Below, one piece after another: positions 48,160 through 57,015 of a stretch of 64,000 nucleotides of DNA. The DNA lies in NCBI RefSeq assembly GCF_007954405.1, contig NZ_CP042344.1, forward strand, positions 2,170,001-2,234,000. The letters are read 5' to 3'. The stretch comes from Comamonas flocculans. GTDB taxonomy: Bacteria; Pseudomonadota; Gammaproteobacteria; Burkholderiales; Burkholderiaceae_C. The notes beneath the pieces are model-generated. The model saw only the letters and a list, made by a program, of their open reading frames with translations. It did no database searches and had not been told where the DNA came from. How positions within the stretch are numbered: position 1 is the stretch's first letter; each line of letters opens with the position of its first letter. Made by a program: the position numbers and the translations under genes.

Positions 48160-49188
48160 ATGGATCTGCAGATAGCTTTGATGTTGGGGCAGGATGGCTT
48201 GGTCAACGGCGCCATCTACGCCTTGATGGCACTGGCCCTGGTGCTGGTGTTTTCGGTGACGCGCGTCATCCTGATCGCGCAGGGCGAGTTCGTCACCTAT
48301 GCGGCACTGTCCATGGCGGCCATCCAGGCCGGGACGCGCCCGGCCATCGTCTGGCTGCTGCTGGCGCTGGCGCTGCTGACCTTGCTCATGGAGGCCTGGC
48401 GCCACCACCAGGGCCTGCGCGTGGACTGGAAGTCGACGGTGGTCTGGGCCGTCGTGCTGCCGGCGGTTGCGGCCGCGATGGTCTTCGGCTTCAAGCCGCA
48501 GAGCGCCTGGATGCAGGCTGCCGTCGTGCTCGCGCTGATCGTGCCCATGGGCCCCTTGCTGTACCGCCTGGTGTTTCGGCCGCTGGCGCACACGAGCGTG
48601 CTGTTCCTGCTCATCGTCTCGGTGGCGCTGCATCTGGTGATGGCGGGCCTGGGGCTGTACTTCTTCGGTGCCGAAGGTTCGCGCACCAGCGCCGTCTGGG
48701 ACGCGTCATGGGATCTGGGCGGTGTGCCGGTCAGCGGCCAGTCGCTCGTGGTGGTGTGCGCGGCCACGGTGCTGCTGGTGGCCATGTATCTGTTCTTCGA
48801 GCGCTCCATCATCGGCAAGGCCCTGCGTGCCACGGCGATCAACCGGGTCGGCGCGCGCCTCATGGGCGTGCCGACCGACCTCTCGGGCGACGTCTGCTTT
48901 GCCCTGGCGGCATTGATCGGCGTGGTGTCGGGCATCCTGATCGCGCCGGTCACGACGATCTACTACGACACCGGCTTCCTGATCGGACTCAAGGGCTTCG
49001 TGGCGGCCATCGTCGGTGCGCTGACCGGCTATCCGGCGGCCGTGGCCGGTGCGGTGCTGGTGGGGCAGCTCGAATCGTTTTCCTCCTTCTGGGCCAGCGC
49101 CTACAAGGAGGTGATCGTCTTCACCCTGATCATCCCGGTGCTGTGGTGGCGCTCGCTCAACACCCGCCATGTGGAGGACGAGGAATGA
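48160..49188 (+). CDS. livH: Branched-chain-type ABC transporter permease LivH
   Basis: This is an inner-membrane permease of the Liv-type importer. The 342-residue product has about eight to nine hydrophobic segments, begins with the usual GLVNGAIYALMALALVLVFS and has the family's loop VGARLMGVPTD. The ATG at 48160 is chosen as the first that gives this N-terminus. It follows a 253-bp gap after the previous gene with no recognised feature. Its stop overlaps the next start in ATGA. The receptor is encoded at 43361. Confidence 0.93.
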   Translation: MDLQIALMLGQDGLVNGAIYALMALALVLVFSVTRVILIAQGEFVTYAALSMAAIQAGTRPAIVWLLLALALLTLLMEAWRHHQGLRVDWKSTVVWAVVLPAVAAAMVFGFKPQSAWMQAAVVLALIVPMGPLLYRLVFRPLAHTSVLFLLIVSVALHLVMAGLGLYFFGAEGSRTSAVWDASWDLGGVPVSGQSLVVVCAATVLLVAMYLFFERSIIGKALRATAINRVGARLMGVPTDLSGDVCFALAALIGVVSGILIAPVTTIYYDTGFLIGLKGFVAAIVGALTGYPAAVAGAVLVGQLESFSSFWASAYKEVIVFTLIIPVLWWRSLNTRHVEDEE

Positions 49189-51008
49189 GTTCACGCCACT
49201 GGACCTGGCTCGCCATCGCGCTGCTCGCGGTCGCCTGGCCGCTGCTCTCGCCCTTTTCCATCACGCTGCTCAACTACATCGGGCTGTACGCGCTGGTTGC
49301 CGTCGGCCTGGTACTGCTGACCGGCGTGGGTGGCATCACCTCCTTCGGCCAGGCGGCCTTCGTCGGGCTTGGCGCTTATGCCACCGCCTGGGTTTGCACC
49401 TCGCCGCTGGCGGCGCAGGCGCTCTCGGGGCTGCCTGCGGGGCTGCTGCCCTGGCTGGGCCTGCTGCTGGGCCTGCTCGTGACCGGCTTGATCGCCTGGA
49501 TACTCGGCGCGGTCACCTTGCCGCTGTCGGGGCATTTCCTGGCGCTGGGCACGCTGGCCTGGGGTCTGAGCCTGTACTACCTGTTCGGCAACATCGAGGG
49601 GCTGGGCGGTTTCACCGGCATCGCCGGCGTGCGGCCGCTGTCGATCGCAGGACTGGAGCTGGCCTCGCCGCGCCTCATGGGCATCGTCATCTGGGCCGTG
49701 CTGCTGCTGGCGATCTGGGCGATGCACAACCTGCTCGACTCGCGCGAGGGGCGGGCGATCCGCGCGCTCAAGAGCGGGCGGGTGATGGCCGAATCCATGG
49801 GCGTCGACACCTCGCGCCAGCGCATGAAGCTGTTCCTGCTGGCGGCGCTGCTGGCGGCCATCTCGGGCTGGCTCTACACCCATCTGCAGCGCTTCGTCAA
49901 CCCGACCCCGTTCAACCTGGAAATCGGCATCGAATACCTGTTCATGGCGGTGGTCGGCGGCTCCGGCCACCTCTGGGGTGCGGTCCTCGGTGCGACGCTG
50001 ATCACGCTGCTCAAGGAGCAGCTGCAGGACTGGCTGCCCAAGCTGCTGGGCACCAGCGGCAACTTTGAGGCGATCGTCTTCGGTCTCTTGATGATCCTGC
50101 TGCTGCAGCGCGCGGCCGATGGCCTGTGGCCCCTGATCGCCGCGCGCGCAGGACGCTGGATCAAGCCGGCGCCGGCGCGCACCGCCCGAACGACGCAGGC
50201 GGCGCTGGGCCGGCGCAAGCTGCCGCCACCGGGCCAGGTGGTGCTGCGCGCCGAGCAGGTGACCAAGCGCTTTGCCGGCCTGGTGGCCAACGACGCGGTG
50301 GACCTGGAAGTCAAGGCCGGCGAAGTGCATGCGCTGATCGGGCCCAACGGCGCAGGCAAGAGCACCTTCTTCAACATGATTTCCGGCGTGGACGACCCGA
50401 GCGCCGGCCAGGTGGCGCTGCTCGGCCAGCCCATGACGGGCAAGCCGGCGCGCGCGTTTGCCGCGCTGGGCATGGGGCGCACCTTCCAGCACGTGCGCCT
50501 GCTCGGACAGCGCACGGTGCTGGAGAACGTGGCACTGGGCGCGCACCTGCGCGGGCGCCGCGGCTGGCTGTCGGCCATGCTGCAGACCGACCGCCACGAA
50601 GAGGCGGCGCTGCTGGCCGAGGCGCGCAAGCAGATCGAGCGCTGCGGGCTGCAGAGCTACATCGACACGCCGGCGGCATCGCTGCCGCTGGGCCAGCAGC
50701 GCATCGTGGAGATCGCGCGCGCGCTGGCGGGGCAGCCCTCGATCCTGCTGCTGGACGAGCCGGCAGCCGGTCTGCGCCACCTGGAAAAGCAGGCGCTGGT
50801 GCAGTTGCTCGTGCAGCTGCGCGCCGAGGGCCTGGCGGTGCTCGTCGTCGAGCACGACATGGAGTTCGTGATGAACCTGGCCGACCGCGTCACGGTGCTG
50901 GAGTTCGGCCGCGTGATCGCGCTGGGCACGCCCGACGAGGTGCAGGCCAATCCGCGCGTGATGCAGGCCTACCTGGGCGTGGAAGACATCGAGGGAGATG
51001 CCGCATGA
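49185..51008 (+). CDS. livM: Fused Liv permease-ATPase (LivM-LivG)
   Basis: One polypeptide combines the second permease and the first ATPase of the importer. The 607-residue product has a LivM domain of about ten helices (residues 1-315), a basic/proline linker, then a LivG domain with Walker A GPNGAGKS (386-393), the degenerate signature SLPLGQQR usual for LivG, and LLLDEPAAGL. Overlaps of 4 nt on both sides couple it to livH and livF. Such fusions occur in Burkholderiales aromatic-acid importers. Confidence 0.93.
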   Translation: MSSRHWTWLAIALLAVAWPLLSPFSITLLNYIGLYALVAVGLVLLTGVGGITSFGQAAFVGLGAYATAWVCTSPLAAQALSGLPAGLLPWLGLLLGLLVTGLIAWILGAVTLPLSGHFLALGTLAWGLSLYYLFGNIEGLGGFTGIAGVRPLSIAGLELASPRLMGIVIWAVLLLAIWAMHNLLDSREGRAIRALKSGRVMAESMGVDTSRQRMKLFLLAALLAAISGWLYTHLQRFVNPTPFNLEIGIEYLFMAVVGGSGHLWGAVLGATLITLLKEQLQDWLPKLLGTSGNFEAIVFGLLMILLLQRAADGLWPLIAARAGRWIKPAPARTARTTQAALGRRKLPPPGQVVLRAEQVTKRFAGLVANDAVDLEVKAGEVHALIGPNGAGKSTFFNMISGVDDPSAGQVALLGQPMTGKPARAFAALGMGRTFQHVRLLGQRTVLENVALGAHLRGRRGWLSAMLQTDRHEEAALLAEARKQIERCGLQSYIDTPAASLPLGQQRIVEIARALAGQPSILLLDEPAAGLRHLEKQALVQLLVQLRAEGLAVLVVEHDMEFVMNLADRVTVLEFGRVIALGTPDEVQANPRVMQAYLGVEDIEGDAA

Positions 51009-51793
51009 CAGCCAGGGCCTTGCTGCAACTGAAGGGTTTTTCTGTTTCCTACGGACCGGTGGAGGCGGTGCACCAGGTGGACCTGACGGTCAACGAGGGC
51101 GAGATCGTCACCGTCATCGGCCCCAATGGCGCGGGCAAGTCCACGCTGCTGAACGCGGCCATGGGGCTGCTGCCCTCGCGCGGCGAGCTGCGCTTCGAAG
51201 GCGCGCCGGTGCCGCGCCCCTCGGTGGAGGCCATGGTGGCGCACGGCGTCGGGCTGGTGCCCGAGAAGCGGGAGCTGTTCGGCGAGATGTCGGTGCAGGA
51301 CAACCTGCTGCTGGGCGGTTTTGCGCGCTGGCGCCGCGGGCAGCGCGACCAGGCCGAGCGCATGCAGGAAGTGTTTGCGCTGTTTCCGCGCCTGCAGGAG
51401 CGCAGCGCCCAGCTCGCGGCCACGCTCTCGGGCGGCGAGCGCCAGATGCTGGCCATCGGCCGCGCGCTGATGGCGCGCCCGCGCCTGCTGATGCTGGACG
51501 AGCCTTCGCTCGGCCTGGCGCCGCTCATCGTGCGCGAGGTGCTCAAGATCGTCGCCTCGCTGCGCGGCATGGGCGTGTCGGTGCTGCTGGTGGAGCAGAA
51601 CGCGCGCGCCGCGCTGCAGGTGGCCGACCGCGGCTACGTGCTGGAGATGGGCGCGATCGCGCTCAGCGGCCCGGCCCGCAGCCTGATGAGCGACCGGCGC
51701 GTGATTGAAACCTATCTGGGCGCCGGCAAGGGCCGCGCGCCGCAACCCGCGGAGAGCGCTGCCGCGGCGCCCGCGGGCACACCGGAGTCGTGA
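51005..51793 (+). CDS. livF: Branched-chain-type ABC transporter ATPase LivF
   Basis: This is the second ATPase of the importer. The 262-residue product has Walker A GPNGAGKS near residue 38, the signature LSGGERQMLAIGRAL and Walker B LLMLDEPSLGLAP. A C-terminal Ala/Pro-rich tail of about 20 residues exceeds the usual LivF length (about 235-240). It overlaps livM by 4 nt, and its stop TGA shares an A with the ATG of the next gene. Confidence 0.95.
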   Translation: MTARALLQLKGFSVSYGPVEAVHQVDLTVNEGEIVTVIGPNGAGKSTLLNAAMGLLPSRGELRFEGAPVPRPSVEAMVAHGVGLVPEKRELFGEMSVQDNLLLGGFARWRRGQRDQAERMQEVFALFPRLQERSAQLAATLSGGERQMLAIGRALMARPRLLMLDEPSLGLAPLIVREVLKIVASLRGMGVSVLLVEQNARAALQVADRGYVLEMGAIALSGPARSLMSDRRVIETYLGAGKGRAPQPAESAAAAPAGTPES

Positions 51794-52434
51794 TGCAGAT
51801 GAAAGCCAAACTGGCCTGGCAGCCACAGGGCACGGTCTATGGCGCCTTGCTGAACCTGCGCCGTGAATTCGAGCTGTGGGCGCCGCAGATGCATGAGGCG
51901 CCCTACGAGGCGCCGCCCGCGGCCCCCGTGCTCTACGTGAAGACCGCCAACACCTTTGCACCCGATGGCGCCGCCGTCCCCGTGCCCGGCCCGGTGCGTG
52001 TGGGCGCGACGCTGGGGCTGATCGCCGGCGCCGCGGGCGAGCCGACGCACGCCGTGCTGCTGGACGATTTGTGCCTGCCGCACGAGAGTTACTTTCGCCC
52101 GCCGATCCGTTACCGCAACCGCGACGGTTTTCTGGTCTGCGCGCCGCGGAGCACGCCGCTGGCGCAACTTGCGCTGGACACGCTGCAGATTGCGGTGCAC
52201 ATCAACGGCGCGCTGGTGCAGAGCGTGGACCTGGCGACGCTGGTGCGCCCGGCGCTCGGCCTCTGGGCCGAGGTATCGGCCTTCATGACGCTGCAGCTCG
52301 GTGACGTGCTGATGCTGGGCACCGACTGCCTGCCCGATGGCAGGCCGCTGCTGGCCGCGGCGGGCGAGCGCATCGAGCTCAGCGCGCCGGGCCTGGCACC
52401 GCTGGCGCACGCACTGGTGGAGGAGCACGCATGA
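51793..52434 (+). CDS. hpaG1: Fumarylacetoacetase-family HpaG subunit 1 (N-terminal type)
   Basis: This protein corresponds to the N-terminal half of HpaG, the isomerase/decarboxylase of the homoprotocatechuate pathway. The 213-residue product has the FAH fold (VLYVKTANTFAPDGAAVPVP, VSAFMTLQLGDVLMLGTD). In E. coli HpaG is a single fused protein; here the two halves are separate genes overlapping by 4 nt. A GTG directly before the ATG (51790) is an alternative start. It begins within the livF stop (TGATG). Confidence 0.88.
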   Translation: MQMKAKLAWQPQGTVYGALLNLRREFELWAPQMHEAPYEAPPAAPVLYVKTANTFAPDGAAVPVPGPVRVGATLGLIAGAAGEPTHAVLLDDLCLPHESYFRPPIRYRNRDGFLVCAPRSTPLAQLALDTLQIAVHINGALVQSVDLATLVRPALGLWAEVSAFMTLQLGDVLMLGTDCLPDGRPLLAAAGERIELSAPGLAPLAHALVEEHA

Positions 52435-53225
52435 AACACGCACGCATTGCCTGGGGCGGCGCCATCCACGAGGCCGTTGAAGCCGGTGGCGCGCTGGAGC
52501 TGCGCACCCCGGCCCTGCGCGGACGGCGCCTGTCCTTCGACGAAGTGGTCTGGCTGCCGCCGCTGGCGCCCACGCCGCGCGCGCGCACCATCCTCGCGCT
52601 GGGGCTCAACTACGCCGACCATGCGCGCGAACTGGCGTTCAAGCCGCCCGAGGAGCCGCTGGCCTTTGCCAAGGGCAGCGGCTCGCTCACGGGCCACCGC
52701 GGCTTCACGCTGCGCCCAGAGGGCGTGCGCCACATGCACTACGAATGCGAGCTGGCGGTGGTGATCGGGCGCGAGGCGCGCAAGGTGGGCAAGGACGACG
52801 CCTACGACTTCATCGCCGGCTACACCGTGGCCAACGACTACGCGATCCGCGACTATCTGGAGAACTGGTACCGCCCCAATCTGCGCGTGAAGAACCGCGA
52901 CACCTGCACGCCCATCGGCCCCTGGCTGGTGGACGCGGGCGACGTGCCCGACCCGATGGCGTTGCGCCTGAGCACGCACGTGGACGGGCAGCTCACGCAG
53001 CAGGGCAGCACCGCGGACATGGTGTTCGACGTACCCACGCTGGTGGAACATTTCTCCAGCTTCATGACCCTGTACCCGGGCGACCTGATCCTGACCGGCA
53101 CGCCCGATGGCGTGGTCGACTGCCCCATAGGCAGCCACGTGGTGTGCAGCATCGAAGGCCTGGGTAGCCTGGAAAACACGATTATCGGCAAAAACCCGAT
53201 CCAACCCATACCAGCCAAGCGGTAG
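52431..53225 (+). CDS. hpaG2: 5-oxopent-3-ene-1,2,5-tricarboxylate decarboxylase / HHDD isomerase HpaG subunit 2
   Basis: This subunit decarboxylates the product of HpaF action and isomerises the resulting dienoate. The 264-residue product has the FAH-family core with metal ligands in YECELAVVIGR and the conserved TPIGPWLVD, FSSFMTLYPGDLILTGTP. It contains the catalytic half of the split HpaG. Its last about 14 codons and the start of hpaE lie in a dispersed element. Confidence 0.93.
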   Translation: MKHARIAWGGAIHEAVEAGGALELRTPALRGRRLSFDEVVWLPPLAPTPRARTILALGLNYADHARELAFKPPEEPLAFAKGSGSLTGHRGFTLRPEGVRHMHYECELAVVIGREARKVGKDDAYDFIAGYTVANDYAIRDYLENWYRPNLRVKNRDTCTPIGPWLVDAGDVPDPMALRLSTHVDGQLTQQGSTADMVFDVPTLVEHFSSFMTLYPGDLILTGTPDGVVDCPIGSHVVCSIEGLGSLENTIIGKNPIQPIPAKR

Positions 53226-53240
53226 CAGCTATGAAAATTG
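53181..53240 (-). repeat. Dispersed element copy 7 (hpaG2/hpaE junction)
   Basis: Read on the minus strand the segment runs CAATTTTCATAGCTGCTACC ... TGGATCGGGTTTTTGCCGAT and matches the element. It contains the hpaG2 stop (53223-53225) and the hpaE start (53231). Confidence 0.5.
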
Positions 53241-54706
53241 AGAATCTCATCGACGGCAAGCCGGTCGCAGCGCGCGACTATTTCGAAACCATCAACCCTG
53301 CCACGCAAGAGGTGCTGGCCGAGGTGGCCAGCAGCGGCGCCCCCGAGGTGGACGCCGCCGTGGCCGCGGCCAAGGCGGCCTTCCCCAAGTGGGCCGGCCT
53401 GCCCGCGCCCGAACGCGCGCGCAAGCTGCGCGCGCTCGGTGACCTGATCGCGCGGCACGTGCCCGAGCTTGCGGCCACCGAGACCGACGACACCGGCCAG
53501 ACCATCGCCCAGACCGGCAAGGCGCTGGTGCCGCGCGCGGCGGACAACTTCCACTACTTCGCCGAGATGTGCACGCGCGTGGATGGCCACACCTACCCCA
53601 CGCCCACGCACCTGAATTACACGCTCTACCACCCGGTGGGCGTGTGCGCGCTGATCAGCCCCTGGAACGTGCCCTTCATGACGGCCACCTGGAAGGTTGC
53701 GCCCTGCCTGGCCTTCGGCAACACCGCGGTGCTCAAGATGAGCGAGCTCAGCCCGCTCACCGCCGCGCGCCTGGGCGAGCTGGCGCTCGAAGCGGGCATA
53801 CCCGCGGGCGTGCTCAACCTGGTGCACGGCTATGGCAAGGAGGCGGGCGAGCCGCTGGTAGCGCATCCGGACGTGCGTGCCATCAGCTTCACCGGCTCCA
53901 CCCTGACGGGCAACCGCATCGTGCGCAGCGCCGGGCTGAAGAAGTTCAGCATGGAGCTCGGTGGCAAGAGCCCCTTCGTGGTCTTTGACGACGCCGACCT
54001 GGAACGCGCGCTGGATGCCGCCGTCTTCATGATCTTCTCCAACAACGGCGAGCGCTGCACCGCGGGCAGCCGCATCCTGGTGCAGCAGAGCATCTATGCC
54101 GACTTTGCAGCCAGGTTTGCCGAGCGCGCCAGGAAGATCGTCGTCGGCGATCCGCGGGATGAGCAAACCATCATCGGCCCCATGGTCAGCAAGAACCATC
54201 TGGCGAAAGTACGCAGCTACATCGAGCTGGGCCCCAGGGAGGGGGCGACCCTGCTGTGCGGCGGCGTCGACCGCCCCTCCTACGCGCCCGAGCTGTCCGC
54301 GCGCGTGGCCGGCGGCAACTTCGTCTGGCCCACGGTGTTTGCCGACGTGGACAACCGCATGAAGATCGCGCAGGAAGAGATCTTCGGCCCCGTCGCCTGC
54401 CTGATTGCGTTCAAGGACGAGCAGGACGCGATCGCCAAGGCCAACGACATCGACTACGGGCTCTCCAGCTACGTCTGGAGCGAGAACATCGGCCGCGCCC
54501 ACCGCGTGGCCGCGGCGATCGAGGCCGGCATGTGCTTCGTCAACAGCCAGAACGTGCGCGACCTGCGTCAGCCCTTCGGCGGCACCAAGGCCAGCGGCAC
54601 CGGCCGCGAGGGCGGCAGCTGGAGCTACGAGGTGTTCCTCGAGCCCAAGAACGTGGCGGTCTCCATGGGCAGCCACGCCATCCCGCGCTGGGGAGTAGCG
54701 CCGTGA
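53231..54706 (+). CDS. hpaE: 5-carboxymethyl-2-hydroxymuconate semialdehyde dehydrogenase HpaE
   Basis: HpaE oxidises the ring-cleavage semialdehyde with NAD. The 491-residue product has the aldehyde dehydrogenase motifs ISPWNVPFMTATWKVAP, FTGSTLTGNR, the general-base Glu in MELGGKSPF and the catalytic Cys in NNGERCTAGSR. Its ATG lies 5 bp after the hpaG2 stop, inside a dispersed repeat copy. The cluster context (hpaG, hpaD, hpaF) decides the substrate. Confidence 0.95.
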   Translation: MKIENLIDGKPVAARDYFETINPATQEVLAEVASSGAPEVDAAVAAAKAAFPKWAGLPAPERARKLRALGDLIARHVPELAATETDDTGQTIAQTGKALVPRAADNFHYFAEMCTRVDGHTYPTPTHLNYTLYHPVGVCALISPWNVPFMTATWKVAPCLAFGNTAVLKMSELSPLTAARLGELALEAGIPAGVLNLVHGYGKEAGEPLVAHPDVRAISFTGSTLTGNRIVRSAGLKKFSMELGGKSPFVVFDDADLERALDAAVFMIFSNNGERCTAGSRILVQQSIYADFAARFAERARKIVVGDPRDEQTIIGPMVSKNHLAKVRSYIELGPREGATLLCGGVDRPSYAPELSARVAGGNFVWPTVFADVDNRMKIAQEEIFGPVACLIAFKDEQDAIAKANDIDYGLSSYVWSENIGRAHRVAAAIEAGMCFVNSQNVRDLRQPFGGTKASGTGREGGSWSYEVFLEPKNVAVSMGSHAIPRWGVAP

Positions 54707-54711
54707 GGCGT

Positions 54712-54737
54712 TGGCCGGCGCCAGCGCGCGCCGGCCG
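54712..54737 (+). other. Intercistronic hairpin between hpaE and hpaD
   Basis: A perfect GGCCGGCG / CGCCGGCC stem (8 bp, extendable by one C-G pair) lies just after the hpaE stop. It has no T tract and could act on mRNA stability or on relative expression within the operon. Confidence 0.5.
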
Positions 54738-54800
54738 GCACGCCATGCAGCGGCAAGCGATGCCGCTGACACCTTTGCAGCATTTTCAGGAGACAGCACC

Positions 54801-55724
54801 ATGGGACAACTGGCACTGGCAGCCAAGATCACCCACGTACCGAGCATGTACCTTTCGGAACTGCCGGGCACGCGCCAGGGCACGCGCGAAGCGGCGATCG
54901 AAGGCCACCGCGAGATCAGCCGGCGCTGCCGCGCGCTTGGCGTGGACACGCTGGTGGTGTTCGACACGCACTGGCTGGTCAACGCCGGCTACCACCTCAA
55001 CTGTGCCGAGCACTGGCAGGGCAACTACACCAGCAACGAGCTGCCGCACTTCATCAGCAACATGGCCTACGGCTTCAGCGGCAACCCCGAGCTCGGCCGC
55101 CTGCTGGCGCGGGAATGCAATGCCCAGGGCGTGGAGACGCTGGCGCACGACGCGACCACGCTGCAGCCCGAGTACGGCACGCTGGTGCCGATGCGCTACA
55201 TGAACGAGGACGAGCACTTCAAGGTGGTGTCCGTCTCGGCGCTGTGCACCAGCCACTACCTCAACGACAGCGCGCGTCTGGGCTGGGCGATGCGCGAAGC
55301 GGTGGAAAAGCACTACGACGGCAAGGTGGCCTTCCTGGCGAGCGGCTCGCTCTCCCACCGCTTTGCGCAAAACGGCATGGCGCCGGACATGGCCTTCAAG
55401 ATCTGGAGCCCCTTCCTGGAGCGCCTGGACCACGAGGTGGTGCAGATGTGGCAGGACGGCCAGTGGCAGGACTTCTGCGCCATGCTGCCCGAGTACGCGG
55501 TCAAGGGTCACGGCGAGGGCATGATGCACGACACCGCCATGCTGCTGGGTGCGCTCGGCTGGTCCGCCTACGAGGGCAAGGCCGAAGTGCTCACGCCGTA
55601 TTTCGGCGCCTCGGGCACGGGGCAGATCAACGCCGTCTTCCCGGTGAGCGCGCAGGACGGCCATGCCGTGCCAGCGCCCGATGCTTCGCGCGCCACCAGC
55701 TTCAAGGCTTTTCCCAGACTGTGA
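54801..55724 (+). CDS. hpaD: 3,4-dihydroxyphenylacetate 2,3-dioxygenase HpaD
   Basis: HpaD is the extradiol ring-cleaving enzyme that opens homoprotocatechuate. The 307-residue product closely follows the E. coli LigB-type HpaD: LALAAKITHVPSMYLSELPG with a metal His near residue 12, VFDTHWLVN with a second metal His near 58, and LASGSLSHRF. It is a non-heme Fe(II) enzyme. The ATG at 54801 has AGGAGA upstream. Confidence 0.96.
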   Translation: MGQLALAAKITHVPSMYLSELPGTRQGTREAAIEGHREISRRCRALGVDTLVVFDTHWLVNAGYHLNCAEHWQGNYTSNELPHFISNMAYGFSGNPELGRLLARECNAQGVETLAHDATTLQPEYGTLVPMRYMNEDEHFKVVSVSALCTSHYLNDSARLGWAMREAVEKHYDGKVAFLASGSLSHRFAQNGMAPDMAFKIWSPFLERLDHEVVQMWQDGQWQDFCAMLPEYAVKGHGEGMMHDTAMLLGALGWSAYEGKAEVLTPYFGASGTGQINAVFPVSAQDGHAVPAPDASRATSFKAFPRL

Positions 55725-55731
55725 GGGCGAC

Positions 55732-56190
55732 ATGCCGCATTTGGTAATGCTTTATTCCGGCAACCTCGACGCCGTGCTCGACATGCCGCGCCTGTGCCGC
55801 GACGCGGCCGACGCCATGCTGGCGGTGCGCGACGAACACGGCGCGCAGGTCTTTCCCACGGGCGGCACCCGCGTGCTGGCCTACCCTGCGCCGCACTTCG
55901 CGCTGGCCGACGGCGGCCCCGCAGGGCGCGCGGCCGGTGCCGGCAAGACCGGTCTTTCCGGCGCCGACCCGGGCGAGTACGGCTTTCTCTACGCCAACTT
56001 GCGCATGGCGCGCGGGCGCAGCAGCGCCACGCAGCAGCGCGCCGGCGCGGCGGTGCTTGCGGCGCTGCGCGCCCATCTCGATCCGGTGATGGCCACGCGC
56101 CACATCGGCCTGACCGTGCAGGTGGACGAAGGCCAGGAGGTGTTCGGCGCCAAGCACAGCACCCTGCACCCGCTGTTTCGCAAGGACTGA
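55732..56190 (+). CDS. hpaF: 5-carboxymethyl-2-hydroxymuconate delta-isomerase HpaF
   Basis: HpaF isomerises the oxidised ring-cleavage product before HpaG acts. The 152-residue product is a tautomerase-superfamily protein. Pro2 (MPHLVMLYSGNL) is the catalytic base after removal of Met1, which confirms ATG 55732 as the start. It ends in KHSTLHPLFRKD. It lies 7 bp after hpaD. Confidence 0.93.
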   Translation: MPHLVMLYSGNLDAVLDMPRLCRDAADAMLAVRDEHGAQVFPTGGTRVLAYPAPHFALADGGPAGRAAGAGKTGLSGADPGEYGFLYANLRMARGRSSATQQRAGAAVLAALRAHLDPVMATRHIGLTVQVDEGQEVFGAKHSTLHPLFRKD

Positions 56191-56193
56191 GCC

Positions 56194-57009
56194 ATGCTGA
56201 GTGACGCCCACATCGCCCAGCTGGCGGCCGAGCTGCACGCCAGCGAGCGCTCGCGCCAGCAGGTCGAGCATTTTTCCAAGCGCTTTCCCGGCATGAGCAT
56301 CGAAGACGGCTACCGCGTGAGCCGCGCCTGGGTCGCGCTGCAACTGGCCGAAGGCCGCAGCGTCATAGGCCACAAGATAGGACTGACCAGCCGCGCGATG
56401 CAGCTGAGCAGCCAGATCAGCGAGCCCGACTACGGCACGCTGCTCGACTCCATGCTCTACCAGGCCACGCCGGGCCAGGTGCTGGAGCTGCCGGCAGAAC
56501 GCTTCATCGCGCCGCGCGTCGAGGTGGAGCTGGCCTTCGTGCTCAAGCGCGACCTGCAGGGTCCGCAGGTGGATGTCGAGCAGGTGCTCGACGCCACCGA
56601 CTACGTCACGCCCGCGGTCGAGATCATCGATGCGCGCATCGAGCAGTTCGACCGCCACAGCCGCGCCATGCGCAAGGTGCAGGACACCATCAGCGACAAC
56701 GCCGCCAACGCCGCCATCGTGGTCGGCGCGGGCCGCAGCGGCGCGCGCGCGATCGACCGGCCCTGGGTCGGCGCCATCCTGCGCCAGAACGGCGTGGTGG
56801 AAGAAACAGGCCTGGCCGCCGGCGTGCAGGGCGACCCGGCCGTCGGCATCGCCTGGCTGGCCAACAAGCTCGCACCCTGGGGCGAGCGCCTGAAGGCCGG
56901 GCACATCGTGCTGGCCGGCTCCTTCACGCGCCCGGTCGCAGCCCGCGCCGGCGATGTCTTCGACGCAGACTACGGCCCGCTGGGCCGGCTGCAATTCATG
57001 TTTGTCTGA
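56194..57009 (+). CDS. hpaH: 2-oxo-hept-4-ene-1,7-dioate hydratase HpaH
   Basis: HpaH hydrates the dienoate to 4-hydroxy-2-oxoheptanedioate. The 271-residue product belongs to the MhpD/HpaH hydratase family: [25 protein letters not shown] with metal-binding Glu residues, and [18 protein letters not shown]. Spacing is 3 bp after hpaF and 6 bp before hpaI, which is a tight operon. Confidence 0.95.
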   Translation: MLSDAHIAQLAAELHASERSRQQVEHFSKRFPGMSIEDGYRVSRAWVALQLAEGRSVIGHKIGLTSRAMQLSSQISEPDYGTLLDSMLYQATPGQVLELPAERFIAPRVEVELAFVLKRDLQGPQVDVEQVLDATDYVTPAVEIIDARIEQFDRHSRAMRKVQDTISDNAANAAIVVGAGRSGARAIDRPWVGAILRQNGVVEETGLAAGVQGDPAVGIAWLANKLAPWGERLKAGHIVLAGSFTRPVAARAGDVFDADYGPLGRLQFMFV

Positions 57010-57015
57010 GTTTTC

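Noticed and set aside
48708..49184. Upstream extension of the LivM-LivG frame
   Set aside because: It lies wholly inside livH in another frame; the ATGA overlap at 49185 gives the right start.
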